Positions 42,791 through 50,942 of a stretch of DNA of 64,000 nucleotides are shown here, in pieces. Origin of the DNA: Neiella holothuriorum (GTDB lineage: Bacteria; Pseudomonadota; Gammaproteobacteria; Enterobacterales; Neiellaceae); assembly GCF_019457915.1 (NCBI RefSeq), contig NZ_JAHZSS010000017.1:1-64000 (forward strand). The letters run 5' to 3'. The notes beneath the pieces are model-generated. The model saw nothing but the letters and a program-made list of their open reading frames with translations, did no database searches and had not been told where the DNA came from. Each line of letters starts with the position of its first letter. The stretch's first letter is position 1. A program made the position numbers and the translations under genes.

Positions 42791-43412
42791 GTCGGTTTGG
42801 CTGCTGTGTCTGGCACTGATGCTGGAGATTATTGCCATTGGCGTATTAGTGCCCGGTGATTGGACTGGCCGGGTTATTAGTAAAGAGAAGCAGATGATCC
42901 AAAATCAATTGGGCGCACAAACAAGCTATTGGATTGGTCAAACTAGCCATCGCTGGTATAAGTCATGGATTGTGGATACGCAGATGGAGCAATCTGTGCG
43001 AGATTTTCTGATCCCCACTGAAGAGCAGCGACTGCGTTCTAAAGGTATGGAGAACATGGGAGGCTTTTGGTTTGTGTGGGTAGAAGACCGTATTCAGGCA
43101 TTTTTTGACGTGTTGTACCAGGTGTTCACTCGATTTGCTTTGCTGATGGTCTGGTTGCCCTTTGCGCTTATTCTCATGTTACCGGCGCTGTGGGACGGCT
43201 TGATGACCTGGAAAATTAAGAAAACAACCTTTGATTTTTCGAGCCCTATCATTCACCGCTACAGCATGATTATCCTGGGCTCAGGCGTCATTTTGCTGTT
43301 TATGGGATTGTTCGCCCCGCTGGCTATTCCACCGGTGGTACTACCGTCGATGATCATCGGCTTGGCGTTGATGGCGGGGTTGGCGTTAAGTCACTTGCAG
43401 AAGAAGATATGA
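42777..43412 (+). CDS. traJ: Integral membrane transfer protein TraJ-like (DUF4400)
   Basis: 211 aa from the ATG at 42777 (overlapping the previous gene by 14 bp). Four predicted transmembrane helices: residues about 8-25, a pair around 115-145, and two at the C-terminus (MIILGSGVILLFMGLFAPLAI, MIIGLALMAGLAL). Matches the family of integrating-conjugative-element membrane proteins encoded after TraD. Its role in the transfer machinery is undefined. Last gene before hotspot 1. Confidence 0.8.
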   Translation: MSKHKSVWLLCLALMLEIIAIGVLVPGDWTGRVISKEKQMIQNQLGAQTSYWIGQTSHRWYKSWIVDTQMEQSVRDFLIPTEEQRLRSKGMENMGGFWFVWVEDRIQAFFDVLYQVFTRFALLMVWLPFALILMLPALWDGLMTWKIKKTTFDFSSPIIHRYSMIILGSGVILLFMGLFAPLAIPPVVLPSMIIGLALMAGLALSHLQKKI

Positions 43413-43438
43413 GGCCAGTTAGGCCTCATCTTGTAGAG

Positions 43439-44026
43439 CTAAAACCTGACGCCTACTGCATTGCCATTCTCGTCTTCCGCTGGCAAATGATAAGTATCAA
43501 TAAGGTGACCTTGAAGCCAAATATATTGCGGCATCCAAAACGAGTACTGTCGTATAAGAGCCAATACTTCTTTCAGCGGTTTGTTTGCATGAGACTCGGC
43601 TAGGCGAAAGTACATGAATGAGCAATCATCTCGAAAATACTCATGAAGCTCTGAATCTGATAGCGTTTCTTTTAGCGGCCTGTTTTGTTCGTCGTCCTCA
43701 TCAGGGGAATTGGCATAAATTTCGAATAGCTGCTTTTCAGTGAGCATCTCCAAGAAATGGTCTTCAATTAAGATCCCATCACTGGTATCGACATCCATAC
43801 CATCTTTGACATCAAAAGCCATGACACATCCAGAAGATAATGCCACTTCTGATGGTTTAAGTAAGTCATTAGCTTGTACAACCTGATACCAATGATTAAA
43901 GCCAACAGAGATTGCAATTTCATCGAGTGCTTCAGTGTGTGTAATGGATTGTTCACGTTTAAGCTTTCGTGCTTTTTGCTTTAAACGTTCAACCGTGGCA
44001 GAGGAAATGATTTTAGTAATTTGCAT
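43439..44026 (-). CDS. Hotspot 1 cargo protein, function unknown
   Basis: 195 aa from the ATG at 44026, which has AGGAGAAA at the right distance; an upstream in-frame ATG at 44059 lacks one. N-terminus is helical and basic (ERLKQKARKLKREQSITHTEALDEIA) with the phrase VGFNHWYQVVQAND seen in many plasmid and ICE hypotheticals. Acidic centre (SPDEDDEQ). Transcribed against the tra genes, as hotspot cargo often is. No catalytic residues recognisable. Confidence 0.65.
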   Translation of the reverse strand: MQITKIISSATVERLKQKARKLKREQSITHTEALDEIAISVGFNHWYQVVQANDLLKPSEVALSSGCVMAFDVKDGMDVDTSDGILIEDHFLEMLTEKQLFEIYANSPDEDDEQNRPLKETLSDSELHEYFRDDCSFMYFRLAESHANKPLKEVLALIRQYSFWMPQYIWLQGHLIDTYHLPAEDENGNAVGVRF

Positions 44027-44314
44027 TGAGTTTCTCCTATTAGCGAATACGGTGCCCACTGCCGAGGTCGCAGAAAAAACCTAAGCAAAAAATAAATTTG
44101 ATATGCATGTCGTCCCATCCGGGTTTGCTAAAGTGGGCAGCTGGTCTCGACACGACCAATATCCCCATCATATCAACCGCATCAAAAAGATCAATTGTTA
44201 GTATTGTCTGAGTAGAACCCTCAAAACCTTCAAGAATTCGGCATCTAGCTGACCACCGAACCTGCCAATCCCAAGGCATTCTTCACTTCTCAATTCAAAC
44301 AACGAGGAGTGACT
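44027..44314. promoter_or_regulatory. Promoter region of the traL-traA operon
   Basis: About 290 bp with no supported gene between the divergent hotspot 1 gene and traL. It must hold the start of the traLEKBVA transcript. GAGGAG at 44304-44309 is the traL ribosome site. SetCD dependence is expected from the family, but I could not identify the activator box. Confidence 0.4.
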
Positions 44315-44596
44315 ATGGAACCTGTAAATATTCCATCCTATATCGATGACCCGCCGCACTTCCTGCTTTGGAGTGCCGATGAGATGGCTCCCATTCTGTT
44401 GGGGCTAGTGATCGGCATTTTTACCGGTAATGCCTTGGTTTTATGCCTGTTGGGGTTGGTAACAACCAAGCTCTATCGGCGTTTTCGTGATGGTCGCCCA
44501 GATGGTTTTATTCTTCACGCCATCTACTGGGTCGGACTGTTGCCAACCAAAGCCAAGACGATCCCTAACCCATTTATCAGGAGCTATCTGCCGTGA
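44315..44596 (+). CDS. traL: TraL, F-type conjugation pilus assembly membrane protein
   Basis: 93 aa from the ATG at 44315 (GAGGAG upstream). Short protein with two hydrophobic stretches near residues 22-50 (LGLVIGIFTGNALVLCLLGLV), the usual TraL form. Inner-membrane part of the type IV secretion system. Followed by traE with a 4-bp overlap. Confidence 0.9.
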   Translation: MEPVNIPSYIDDPPHFLLWSADEMAPILLGLVIGIFTGNALVLCLLGLVTTKLYRRFRDGRPDGFILHAIYWVGLLPTKAKTIPNPFIRSYLP

Positions 44597-45219
44597 AGTT
44601 CGACGTGTTTTTAAAATCATGGCAAGGCACGCAATTGGAGAACCGATGGCAACGGTTCCTGATTGCGGTGCTGGTGCTATCTAACTTGCTGCTTGCGGTT
44701 GCGGCATTTTCTCGCAATACCGTGGTAGCCATTCAACCGCCAACCTTGTCTGAAACGGCTGAAGTGTCACGAAACCAGGCTACTCAGCCTTACTTGGAAT
44801 CCTGGGGGCTCTACCTAGCTGAGCTTATGGGCAACGTGACGCCGGGCAATGTGTCTTTTATCCGGGTTGCTATCGAGCCGCTACTTTCACCTGCGGTGTA
44901 CCAGCAAGTGGTCGATGCACTGGAGATTCAGGCAAGACAGATCCGTGAAGACCGAGTCACGCTCAAATTCCAACCCAGACAAGTGGAGTATGAGTATGAA
45001 ACCGGCCATGTCTTTGTGACCGGTTATTCCTTGGTCTCTGGACCATCTGGAGATGAGCAGCGCCAAACTCGCACCTATGAGTTTGATATCGATATTGAGC
45101 AATACCGTCCAAAACTTAGCTGGATGGATACGTATGAGGGGCAAGCTAGAACGAAGCGAGTTCGTGAAAAGTTGACCCAAGAGCAAAACCGGAGGGTGAA
45201 TGATGCGAACCAAAATTAG
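44593..45219 (+). CDS. traE: TraE, type IV secretion system assembly protein (VirB5/8-like)
   Basis: 208 aa. One N-terminal transmembrane helix (FLIAVLVLSNLLLAVAAF, residues 21-38) followed by a periplasmic domain containing the TraE-family segments (YLESWGLYLAELMGNVTPGN, FKPRQ-like FQPRQVEYEYETG). Anchored in the inner membrane with the bulk outside; builds the channel/pilus basal complex. Overlaps both neighbours. Confidence 0.93.
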   Translation: MKFDVFLKSWQGTQLENRWQRFLIAVLVLSNLLLAVAAFSRNTVVAIQPPTLSETAEVSRNQATQPYLESWGLYLAELMGNVTPGNVSFIRVAIEPLLSPAVYQQVVDALEIQARQIREDRVTLKFQPRQVEYEYETGHVFVTGYSLVSGPSGDEQRQTRTYEFDIDIEQYRPKLSWMDTYEGQARTKRVREKLTQEQNRRVNDANQN

Positions 45220-46099
45220 TCGATGGATGACACCAAGCTTAATCGCAATTAGCCTGAGTGGCGTTCTGTTATCTCAAGCGTCGTATGCAGACATGGAATT
45301 GCCGATTGTGCCAGCCAGTGTGATGAAGCAGTCTGTTACAGCAAATCCACCAGTTCAAAGCAATACGGTTGCAACGGATGCGCCAACAACGTTACTGATG
45401 ACACCGGGGGTTAATGAACTGATCCCTGTGGCACTTGGGCATCTGAATCGGATTGTGACGCCGTTTGAATCGCCTCAGGTGAGAACAACCAGTGATGCTC
45501 AGACGCAAATCAAGGGGAATGTTGTATATGTGGCCACGGACAAAGAATCACCGGTTTCACTTTACATCACTCCGCCTGGTCAGGAAGCGCCCGCACTATC
45601 TGTCACCTTAGTGCCTCGTCGTATTCCACCGCGTGAAATCACCTTAGCTATTGATGGTCAGCAGTGGCCTATTAAGGGCGTCGTGAACCGAAAAGCCGCC
45701 ACTTGGGAAACGGCTCAGCCATACGTCGATAGCTTACGTGATTTACTCAGACGCCTTGCACTAAATGAGTTACCACAAGGCTATGACATCCGTTTAGCAG
45801 GCCAAACTGACACAAGCCCGAAATGTTTTCAGCCAGGTTTAAAGTTTGGTTTTAAGCAGGGGCAAATTGTGACGGGACATTACTTCACCGTCTATGTAGG
45901 ACTGGTTGAAAGCTTTGCCGATGAACCGATAGAAGCCAGTGAAATAGCCTGTCATGCACCAGATATAGTGGCAAGTGCTTACTGGCCTCGCAATATATTG
46001 TTACCGGGTGAAAAGACTGAGTTGTATGTGGTTGTTCGCAATCATCGTGAAGAAGCGGTGGAAAGTCAGCGACCTTCGCTTCTTGTGGGAGGTGAATAA
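45203..46099 (+). CDS. traK: TraK, outer-membrane core complex protein (VirB9-like secretin-related)
   Basis: 298 aa from the second of two consecutive ATGs (45203), chosen for its spacing to GGAGG at 45191-45195. Cleavable signal peptide of about 30 residues ending ASYAD. The mature part is beta-rich (VPRRIPPREITLAI). In F-type systems TraK joins TraV and TraB to span the periplasm. Intact. Confidence 0.92.
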   Translation: MRTKISRWMTPSLIAISLSGVLLSQASYADMELPIVPASVMKQSVTANPPVQSNTVATDAPTTLLMTPGVNELIPVALGHLNRIVTPFESPQVRTTSDAQTQIKGNVVYVATDKESPVSLYITPPGQEAPALSVTLVPRRIPPREITLAIDGQQWPIKGVVNRKAATWETAQPYVDSLRDLLRRLALNELPQGYDIRLAGQTDTSPKCFQPGLKFGFKQGQIVTGHYFTVYVGLVESFADEPIEASEIACHAPDIVASAYWPRNILLPGEKTELYVVVRNHREEAVESQRPSLLVGGE

Positions 46100-46101
46100 C
46101 G

Positions 46102-47391
46102 ATGAAAGCACAATGGGAACAAATGAGCCCGAACATGAAGCGGGGCCTATCGGTTGCCGGTATTGCTGGTGGTCTCATCCTTATGGTGATGGTGTTTTCA
46201 CCTAATCCTGACGATGGCTCAAGCAGTCGGAACCGACAGGAAACGATCCGGCACATTCTTACGGATACCAATACTCGTGATGTTGGGGTCGATAGTTTGG
46301 CTGCGAACGTAAAACTACTCAGTGAGCGCAATGAACAGTTACGTCGTGAAGTTGAGCGCTTGCGTCGTGACGTCGATTCAGGACGGCTAAGCCCAGGTTC
46401 GCCTTCTATACCAAGTGAGGTCAATGCGGAGTTGGCTCGCCTTAGAGCGGAACTTGATGATGTTCGCGCAGGAGGTGATGCAGCAGTTGAAGGCACAAAT
46501 AGCCGGTTTGAAGTGCCTTTATCTGCCATGGAATTGCCTAAAGAAGAAAAGCCACTGCCGTCTAACCCAGACGACTATTTTGCCAATGCGCCGCTGCCAG
46601 ATCCGCTCTATCAGCAGCCAGTCAATGGTCAAGGTTCACGAGCACGGGATGTTCCATTGCCGCCAATCACGATTCGTATGATTGAGCCTGAAGTGGTTGT
46701 CGAGCCAGAAGTTGTTGTGCAAGAAGCGCCGCCTTTGTATTTACCGGCGGGCAGCATCATCTCAGGTACTTTGATCACAGGTTTGGATGCACCTACTCAC
46801 GAGTCTGCAAGACGTGAACCTTTTCCTGCATTGCTGAGGATTCAAAAGGAAGCCATTTTACCCAACCGATTCAGAGCGGATATCAAAGAGTGTTTCTTGA
46901 TCGCCGCAGGTTACGGTGATTTGAGCTCTGAGCGTGCCTATTTGCGAGGCGAGACCATTTCATGTGTGAGAGAAGATGGTGGCGTCATTGAAACGCGACT
47001 GGATTCTTATGCCGTGGGTGAAGACGGTAAAGCCGGTATTCGTGGCCGATTAGTGTCGAAACAAGGCCAGCTGGTGGCCAAATCGATGATGGCCGGATTC
47101 CTTCAGGGCTTGGCAGGCGCATTTGATGTGAATCCTGTACCAACGATTCAGACGGGTAATGCCGGTGATACTCAGTTGTACCAGCAAGTCATGAGCCAAG
47201 AAGCATTACAAGGCGCTGCGATTAAAGGCACTGGTAAAGCATTGGATCGAGTGGCCAAGTTCTATTTGGACATGGCAGAAAATATGTTCCCAGTCATAGA
47301 GGTAGACGCTGCAAGGAAAATAGAAGTCATAGTCACTCGTGGGGCCTCGTTGTCGTTGGCCACTTCGCAAGGGGGAGGTGCAAGAAGATGA
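46102..47391 (+). CDS. traB: TraB, channel scaffold protein (VirB10/TrbI family)
   Basis: 429 aa. Inner-membrane helix near residues 14-31 (GLSVAGIAGGLILMVMVF), a periplasmic coiled coil (VKLLSERNEQLRREVERL), a Pro-rich spanning segment (residues about 160-215, repeats of VVEPEVVV), and the TrbI/VirB10 beta-barrel domain (YLPAGSIISGTLITGLDAPT ... NRFRADIKECFLIAAGYGD). It links inner- and outer-membrane parts of the secretion channel. Intact and of normal length. Confidence 0.94.
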   Translation: MKAQWEQMSPNMKRGLSVAGIAGGLILMVMVFSPNPDDGSSSRNRQETIRHILTDTNTRDVGVDSLAANVKLLSERNEQLRREVERLRRDVDSGRLSPGSPSIPSEVNAELARLRAELDDVRAGGDAAVEGTNSRFEVPLSAMELPKEEKPLPSNPDDYFANAPLPDPLYQQPVNGQGSRARDVPLPPITIRMIEPEVVVEPEVVVQEAPPLYLPAGSIISGTLITGLDAPTHESARREPFPALLRIQKEAILPNRFRADIKECFLIAAGYGDLSSERAYLRGETISCVREDGGVIETRLDSYAVGEDGKAGIRGRLVSKQGQLVAKSMMAGFLQGLAGAFDVNPVPTIQTGNAGDTQLYQQVMSQEALQGAAIKGTGKALDRVAKFYLDMAENMFPVIEVDAARKIEVIVTRGASLSLATSQGGGARR

Positions 47392-47465
47392 AAAAATCCT
47401 GCATGTTGCTAACCGATCGAAGTCCGTTTCAGACAATAAGATGTGTATCCAGAGGAGAGTTAACC

Positions 47466-48038
47466 ATGACGACATCAATGCAGAACAACCCAAAGCACCA
47501 GTCAAAACAGTGGTCTAAAGCTGGATTACTTTTATTGGCAGTCGGCTCAACCTTATTGTCTGGCTGTAGTTCATTGGGTCTTGGGAGTAGTGAATATGGA
47601 TGCCCAGGTATGCCTGACGGTGTGCGCTGTTTATCCGCTCGTGAAGTCTATGAGCTTACCAGTAATGGCGCTGCACCCAAGACGATTGATGCTGTGGCGA
47701 CTCGAATTGGTTCTCCCTCTGGGTATTCACAATCTGATTTAGAGACAGGACTGCTGAGCCATCCAGCATTACCTGAGACGCAGCAATCTGCACCTATTCG
47801 CATTCCTTCAAGGGTGATGCGAATTTGGATTGCGCCTTGGGAGGATGACCGTGGAGATCTGAATTTATCCAGCTACGTGTTTACCGAAATTGAACCGCGC
47901 CGGTGGGATATTGGGGTGTCAGCACCTCGAATGGTTTCGCCTGTGCTACGTCCACTTCAGACTCAGAGCGATTCAACCTCAGCGGGAGCTGATGGTAAGC
48001 GCGATAACTTGAGTATCTACGGAGAAACTAACGAATGA
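47466..48038 (+). CDS. traV: TraV, outer-membrane lipoprotein (VirB7-like)
   Basis: 190 aa. Start set at 47466 because AGAGGAG precedes it; the frame is open further upstream to 47388. Signal peptide ending in the lipobox LLSGC, so Cys is lipidated and the protein anchored to the outer membrane, where it stabilises TraK. A Cys pair in the mature part (YGCPGMPDGVRC) is typical. Overlaps traA by 4 bp. Confidence 0.92.
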   Translation: MTTSMQNNPKHQSKQWSKAGLLLLAVGSTLLSGCSSLGLGSSEYGCPGMPDGVRCLSAREVYELTSNGAAPKTIDAVATRIGSPSGYSQSDLETGLLSHPALPETQQSAPIRIPSRVMRIWIAPWEDDRGDLNLSSYVFTEIEPRRWDIGVSAPRMVSPVLRPLQTQSDSTSAGADGKRDNLSIYGETNE

Positions 48039-48421
48039 CAAATGCAGTTCGCACCATTCAAACTCAGCGCCTAATGACCATTAGTGCGCTTGGTTTGATG
48101 GCGTTAATGATTTCGGAGCCCTCATTTGCGGGCACCGGTGGTGATGCTTTCACTGATGTGTGGGATACCCTAAAAGACTGGACCCAAGGTACATTGGGAC
48201 GGATCGTAGCGGGAGCCATGGTTCTGGTGGGTATTGTGGGCGGTATCGCTCGCCAAAGCTTGATGGCTTTTGCCTTGGGCATTGGTGGCGGTATGGGTCT
48301 CTACAATACGCCAACAGTCGTTGAAAGTGTTATGTCTGCAACTTTACCTGTTGTTGCCAGCACTCAAGAAGTCATTGGCACAACAGTTCCAGCAATCAGC
48401 GCCGTCTTACTGGGCACCTGA
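48035..48421 (+). CDS. traA: TraA, conjugative pilin
   Basis: 128 aa. Long leader ending EPSFAG followed by a short mature protein with two hydrophobic helices (LGRIVAGAMVLVGIVGGIA, LMAFALGIGGGMGLY), the pattern of F-type pilins. Last gene of the traL-A unit, followed by a strong terminator. Its last 98 bp are repeated, diverged, at 50518-50615. Confidence 0.92.
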   Translation: MTNAVRTIQTQRLMTISALGLMALMISEPSFAGTGGDAFTDVWDTLKDWTQGTLGRIVAGAMVLVGIVGGIARQSLMAFALGIGGGMGLYNTPTVVESVMSATLPVVASTQEVIGTTVPAISAVLLGT

Positions 48422-48463
48422 ATGTGAGCCATATTAGGCAGTTCACTTAAGGCAATCAAACTT

Positions 48464-48509
48464 AGGTCTACACAACATCGGGTTATTGGTGATGTTGTGT
48501 AGACCTTTT
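48464..48509 (+). terminator. Rho-independent terminator after traA
   Basis: A perfect 16-bp stem, AGGTCTACACAACATC (48464-48479) with its complement at 48491-48506, an 11-base loop and a TTTT end. It closes the traL-traA transcript and insulates the cargo downstream. Confidence 0.85.
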
Positions 48510-48552
48510 CATTTCAGCGACGCCACATTAACGAACTTGGTTTACATTATTT

Positions 48553-48643
48553 GGTATATTAATACCTAAAGTGTTAAAATTCCTATCGTAATAAACTATA
48601 TGGTTTATACTGTTCGTGATATTCACACTTGGGGTGTTAAAAT
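48553..48643 (+). promoter_or_regulatory. Probable operator/promoter of mosAT
   Basis: Short dyads GGTATATTAATACC (48553-48566) and ATAAACTATATGGTTTAT (48591-48608), plus the direct repeat GTGTTAAAAT at 48571-48580 and 48634-48643, lie just upstream of mosA. AbiEi-type antitoxins repress their own promoter through inverted repeats, so these are candidate MosA sites. Confidence 0.45.
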
Positions 48644-49418
48644 GTCATCTAAAATAAACTGGCTTGTTGCTCATACTTCTCCTGGTGCGCTAGTACTTCA
48701 GCAATGGCTGACTGAAAACGGCGTGAGCTACTCGTTGGCTCAAAAGTACGCGCAGAACGGTTGGCTGAAGAAGCTTAGTTCTGGTGTGTACTATCGTCCA
48801 AATGCGCAGGGCGATATAAAGCCAACTTGGGTTGATGCCATTCAAGCATTGGATGTGCAATTGGGCGTTTCAGTTCATTTGGCTGGATTGAGCAGCTTAA
48901 CTCACCAAGGACTGAGTCACTATTTACAGCTGAACAAAGAGCAAGTTTGGGTTTGCGTTAAAAACAAGTCGTCCTTACCGAAATGGTTTCGTGAATTCCC
49001 TTATCAGAATTGGTTTTACTGTGGAAACCATAAGCTTGAAGTGAATCCCGAGAAAGATTTGAAAAGGATCACGGTTAAAGAGAAAGAACTCACTGTCAGC
49101 TGTGCAGAACTTGCTGCCTATGAAGTGGTAGATGCGATTGGAAAGCTGATTTCATTTGAGCATGTCGCAGAATTATTTCAGGGTTTAGTCAATCTTAGCC
49201 CTAGAAAAGTACAAGATATTCTTGAGCGAAGCAGCTCTGTTCAGGCAAACCGAATATTTCTATTTCTGGGTCGATACTACGATCACCAGTGGGTCAATCG
49301 CATAGATGAAACAAGAATTAAATTGGGTGCAGGAAAGCGGCAGGTTGTCGAAAAAGGACGTTTTGATGAGCGATATCAAATCACAGTGCCAGAGATATTA
49401 AGCGTCAAAAGAGGTTAA
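48642..49418 (+). CDS. mosA: MosA antitoxin (AbiEi-like)
   Basis: 258 aa from the ATG at 48642 (a start at 48600 is possible but overlaps a probable operator). N-terminal winged helix (ENGVSYSLAQKYAQNGWLKKLSSGVYYRP), then an AbiEi C-terminal antitoxin domain. In SXT the mosAT pair at this site promotes ICE maintenance: MosA neutralises the MosT toxin and represses the operon. Gene order antitoxin-toxin, 7 bp apart. Confidence 0.87.
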   Translation: MSSKINWLVAHTSPGALVLQQWLTENGVSYSLAQKYAQNGWLKKLSSGVYYRPNAQGDIKPTWVDAIQALDVQLGVSVHLAGLSSLTHQGLSHYLQLNKEQVWVCVKNKSSLPKWFREFPYQNWFYCGNHKLEVNPEKDLKRITVKEKELTVSCAELAAYEVVDAIGKLISFEHVAELFQGLVNLSPRKVQDILERSSSVQANRIFLFLGRYYDHQWVNRIDETRIKLGAGKRQVVEKGRFDERYQITVPEILSVKRG

Positions 49419-49425
49419 CAACATA

Positions 49426-50364
49426 ATGGATAAATATAGCCCATATTACAAACAGGTTTCCTTGCTCATAAGAATGCTTCCTGTGGTAGCAACAGAGACG
49501 GTTTTTGCACTTAAAGGTGGCACCGCGATTAATTTATTTGTGAGAGATTTTCCTCGGTTATCTGTAGATATTGATCTTGCTTATCTTCCACTTGAACCAA
49601 GAGATGAGGCTTTGATTAATGTCAGGGCTGCATTGCAGCGCATTACAGACAGAATCAATACTCAACCAGATATCAGAGCGGCATTTCAGGATAATAAAGC
49701 TGATGAACTGAGAATAGTTGTATCAAGTCCGGTTGCGACGATCAAAATTGAAGTGTCGCCCGTCGCCAGAGGTACATTGCATAGTGCAGAAGTAATGCCA
49801 GTTCAAGAGTCTGTTGAAGACGAGTTTGGTTATGCTGAGATTCAGGTAGTCAGTCTTCCCGATCTGTATGGTGGGAAATTGTGTGCTGCAATGGATCGCC
49901 AACATCCTCGCGACTTATTTGATGTGCGTATGTTACTTGGCAGTGAAGGGATTTCGAGAGAGATTTTAGTGGGTTTTTTAACCTATACATTAAGTCATCC
50001 CCGGCCTATTAATGAAGTCATGTCGCCAAACTGGCAGCCTCTGAATGAGAAATTTCAGGCAGAATTTGATGGAATGACTTTTGAAAAAGTTGAATGCGAA
50101 GACTTAGCCTCTGTTAGGCCTATCATGTTAATTGAACTGCAAAAACATTTCACAGAAAGGGATCATGCCTTCCTCATGTCATTCAAAAGAGGGCAGCCTG
50201 ACTGGGCATTGTTTGATTATCCTAGTGCAGCAGACTTGCCAGCGATTCGTTGGAAATTGCAGAACATTAACAAATTGGCAAAGAATCAAGCAAAACATCA
50301 AGAGCAATTAGATAAATTGAAGCAAGTACTTGATGATTGGCTTGTTAACGCAAACGCTGAGTAA
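49426..50364 (+). CDS. mosT: MosT toxin (AbiEii-like nucleotidyltransferase)
   Basis: 312 aa. Nucleotidyltransferase core FALKGGTAINLF followed by SVDIDLAYLP (GG and DxD metal-binding Asps), the AbiEii/MenT toxin signature; a C-terminal helical region closes it (LAKNQAKHQEQLDKLKQ). Such toxins transfer nucleotides, for example to tRNA, and arrest growth when the ICE is lost. All catalytic residues seen are present, so it should be active. Confidence 0.88.
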   Translation: MDKYSPYYKQVSLLIRMLPVVATETVFALKGGTAINLFVRDFPRLSVDIDLAYLPLEPRDEALINVRAALQRITDRINTQPDIRAAFQDNKADELRIVVSSPVATIKIEVSPVARGTLHSAEVMPVQESVEDEFGYAEIQVVSLPDLYGGKLCAAMDRQHPRDLFDVRMLLGSEGISREILVGFLTYTLSHPRPINEVMSPNWQPLNEKFQAEFDGMTFEKVECEDLASVRPIMLIELQKHFTERDHAFLMSFKRGQPDWALFDYPSAADLPAIRWKLQNINKLAKNQAKHQEQLDKLKQVLDDWLVNANAE

Positions 50365-50416
50365 TTCGTTTATAACAAACCTCAACGAGCTATAAGACCC
50401 CTAGTTAGTTTGCGAT

Positions 50417-50448
50417 TTCTTCAATCTATCTAACCGAGTCCACATAGG
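50417..50448. repeat. 32-bp direct repeat, copy 1 (after mosAT)
   Basis: Begins TTCTTCAATCTATCTAAC and ends CCACATAGG; identical over 32 bp to 57837-57868. The copy lies 53 bp after mosT. Together the copies flank the helicase operon and a traA-tail remnant. The second copy directly precedes dsbC, so this word is probably the native right border of hotspot 2. Confidence 0.9.
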
Positions 50449-50517
50449 TGTAAAAAAACGGGCTCAGCTAAACCGGTTGGCTAGTAACGGCGCTTCTGTC
50501 ATCGCTAGTAGGCGATA

Positions 50518-50615
50518 AAAGTGTTATGTCTGCAACCTTACCTGCTATTGCCAGTACTCAAGAAGTTATTGGCACAACCGTTCCAGCAATCAGCGACGTT
50601 TTACTGGACACCTGA
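50518..50615 (+). pseudogene. Diverged copy of the last 98 bp of traA
   Basis: Matches 48324-48421 without gaps, 89 of 98 bases, and ends at the same stop codon. In frame it reads SVMSATLPAIASTQ and on, with four amino-acid changes from the intact TraA tail, so it comes from another traA allele and is not a recent copy. It has no start of its own. It marks a recombination joint between the mosAT module and the helicase module. Confidence 0.92.
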
Positions 50616-50628
50616 TAACAATAAAAAA

Positions 50629-50660
50629 CCCCAAGCGGCCAGATATCTGACGGCTTGGGC
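50629..50660. terminator. Stem-loop after the traA remnant, probably a terminator
   Basis: CCCAAGC (50630-50636) pairs with GCTTGGG (50653-50659). A-rich AATAAAAAA precedes it, giving a T-run for the minus strand, so it would stop leftward transcription best. It may be the traA terminator belonging to the second traA allele. Confidence 0.5.
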
Positions 50661-50887
50661 GTCATCCTACCCCGTACCCGTTTATCATGACGGCGTTTCA
50701 GTTATAAGTAGCCAAAGTAAAGTTGTTTGGGTTCTTTTCATTGTCTTGGCTTCATGAGAGTTATGTGATGTACAAAATGGTACTTATGGGTTATAAATTT
50801 ACCCAAAGGGTGTGAAAAATACCTTACTATAAAAACCTTTATTTGTTCGATGGTGCGCAATTAATAAGGCCTTTAAATCGAAGGTTG
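50661..50887. other. Upstream region of the helicase operon
   Basis: 227 bp without a supported gene, AT-rich between 50790 and 50860. It is where enhancer sites for the sigma-54 activator and an IHF site would be expected. Short dyads seen: GTAC...GTAC near 50771-50784 and GGGT...ACCC near 50788-50804. None is strong enough to call. Confidence 0.35.
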
Positions 50888-50904
50888 TTGGCACGATGCT
50901 TGAT
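50888..50904 (+). promoter_or_regulatory. Sigma-54 (-24/-12) promoter of the helicase operon
   Basis: TTGGCACGATGCTTGAT fits the RpoN consensus YTGGCACGRNNNTTGCW at every defined position except the C of the -12 GC, which is A. GG (50890-50891) and the -12 element are correctly spaced. Transcription would start near 50915, about 28 bp before the helicase ATG. A cognate activator with GAFTGA motif is encoded as the last gene of the operon. Confidence 0.72.
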
Positions 50905-50942
50905 ATTTAGGATGAACAACTTATTCGATCAAAGGACGAAAC

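Noticed and set aside
44040-44279. 79-aa minus-strand frame upstream of traL
   Set aside because: No ribosome site or recognisable protein; it lies in the expected promoter region of the transfer operon.
50521-50757. Possible small gene upstream of the helicase operon
   Set aside because: Its first part is the duplicated traA tail read in another frame; it has no ribosome site and overlaps a stem-loop.
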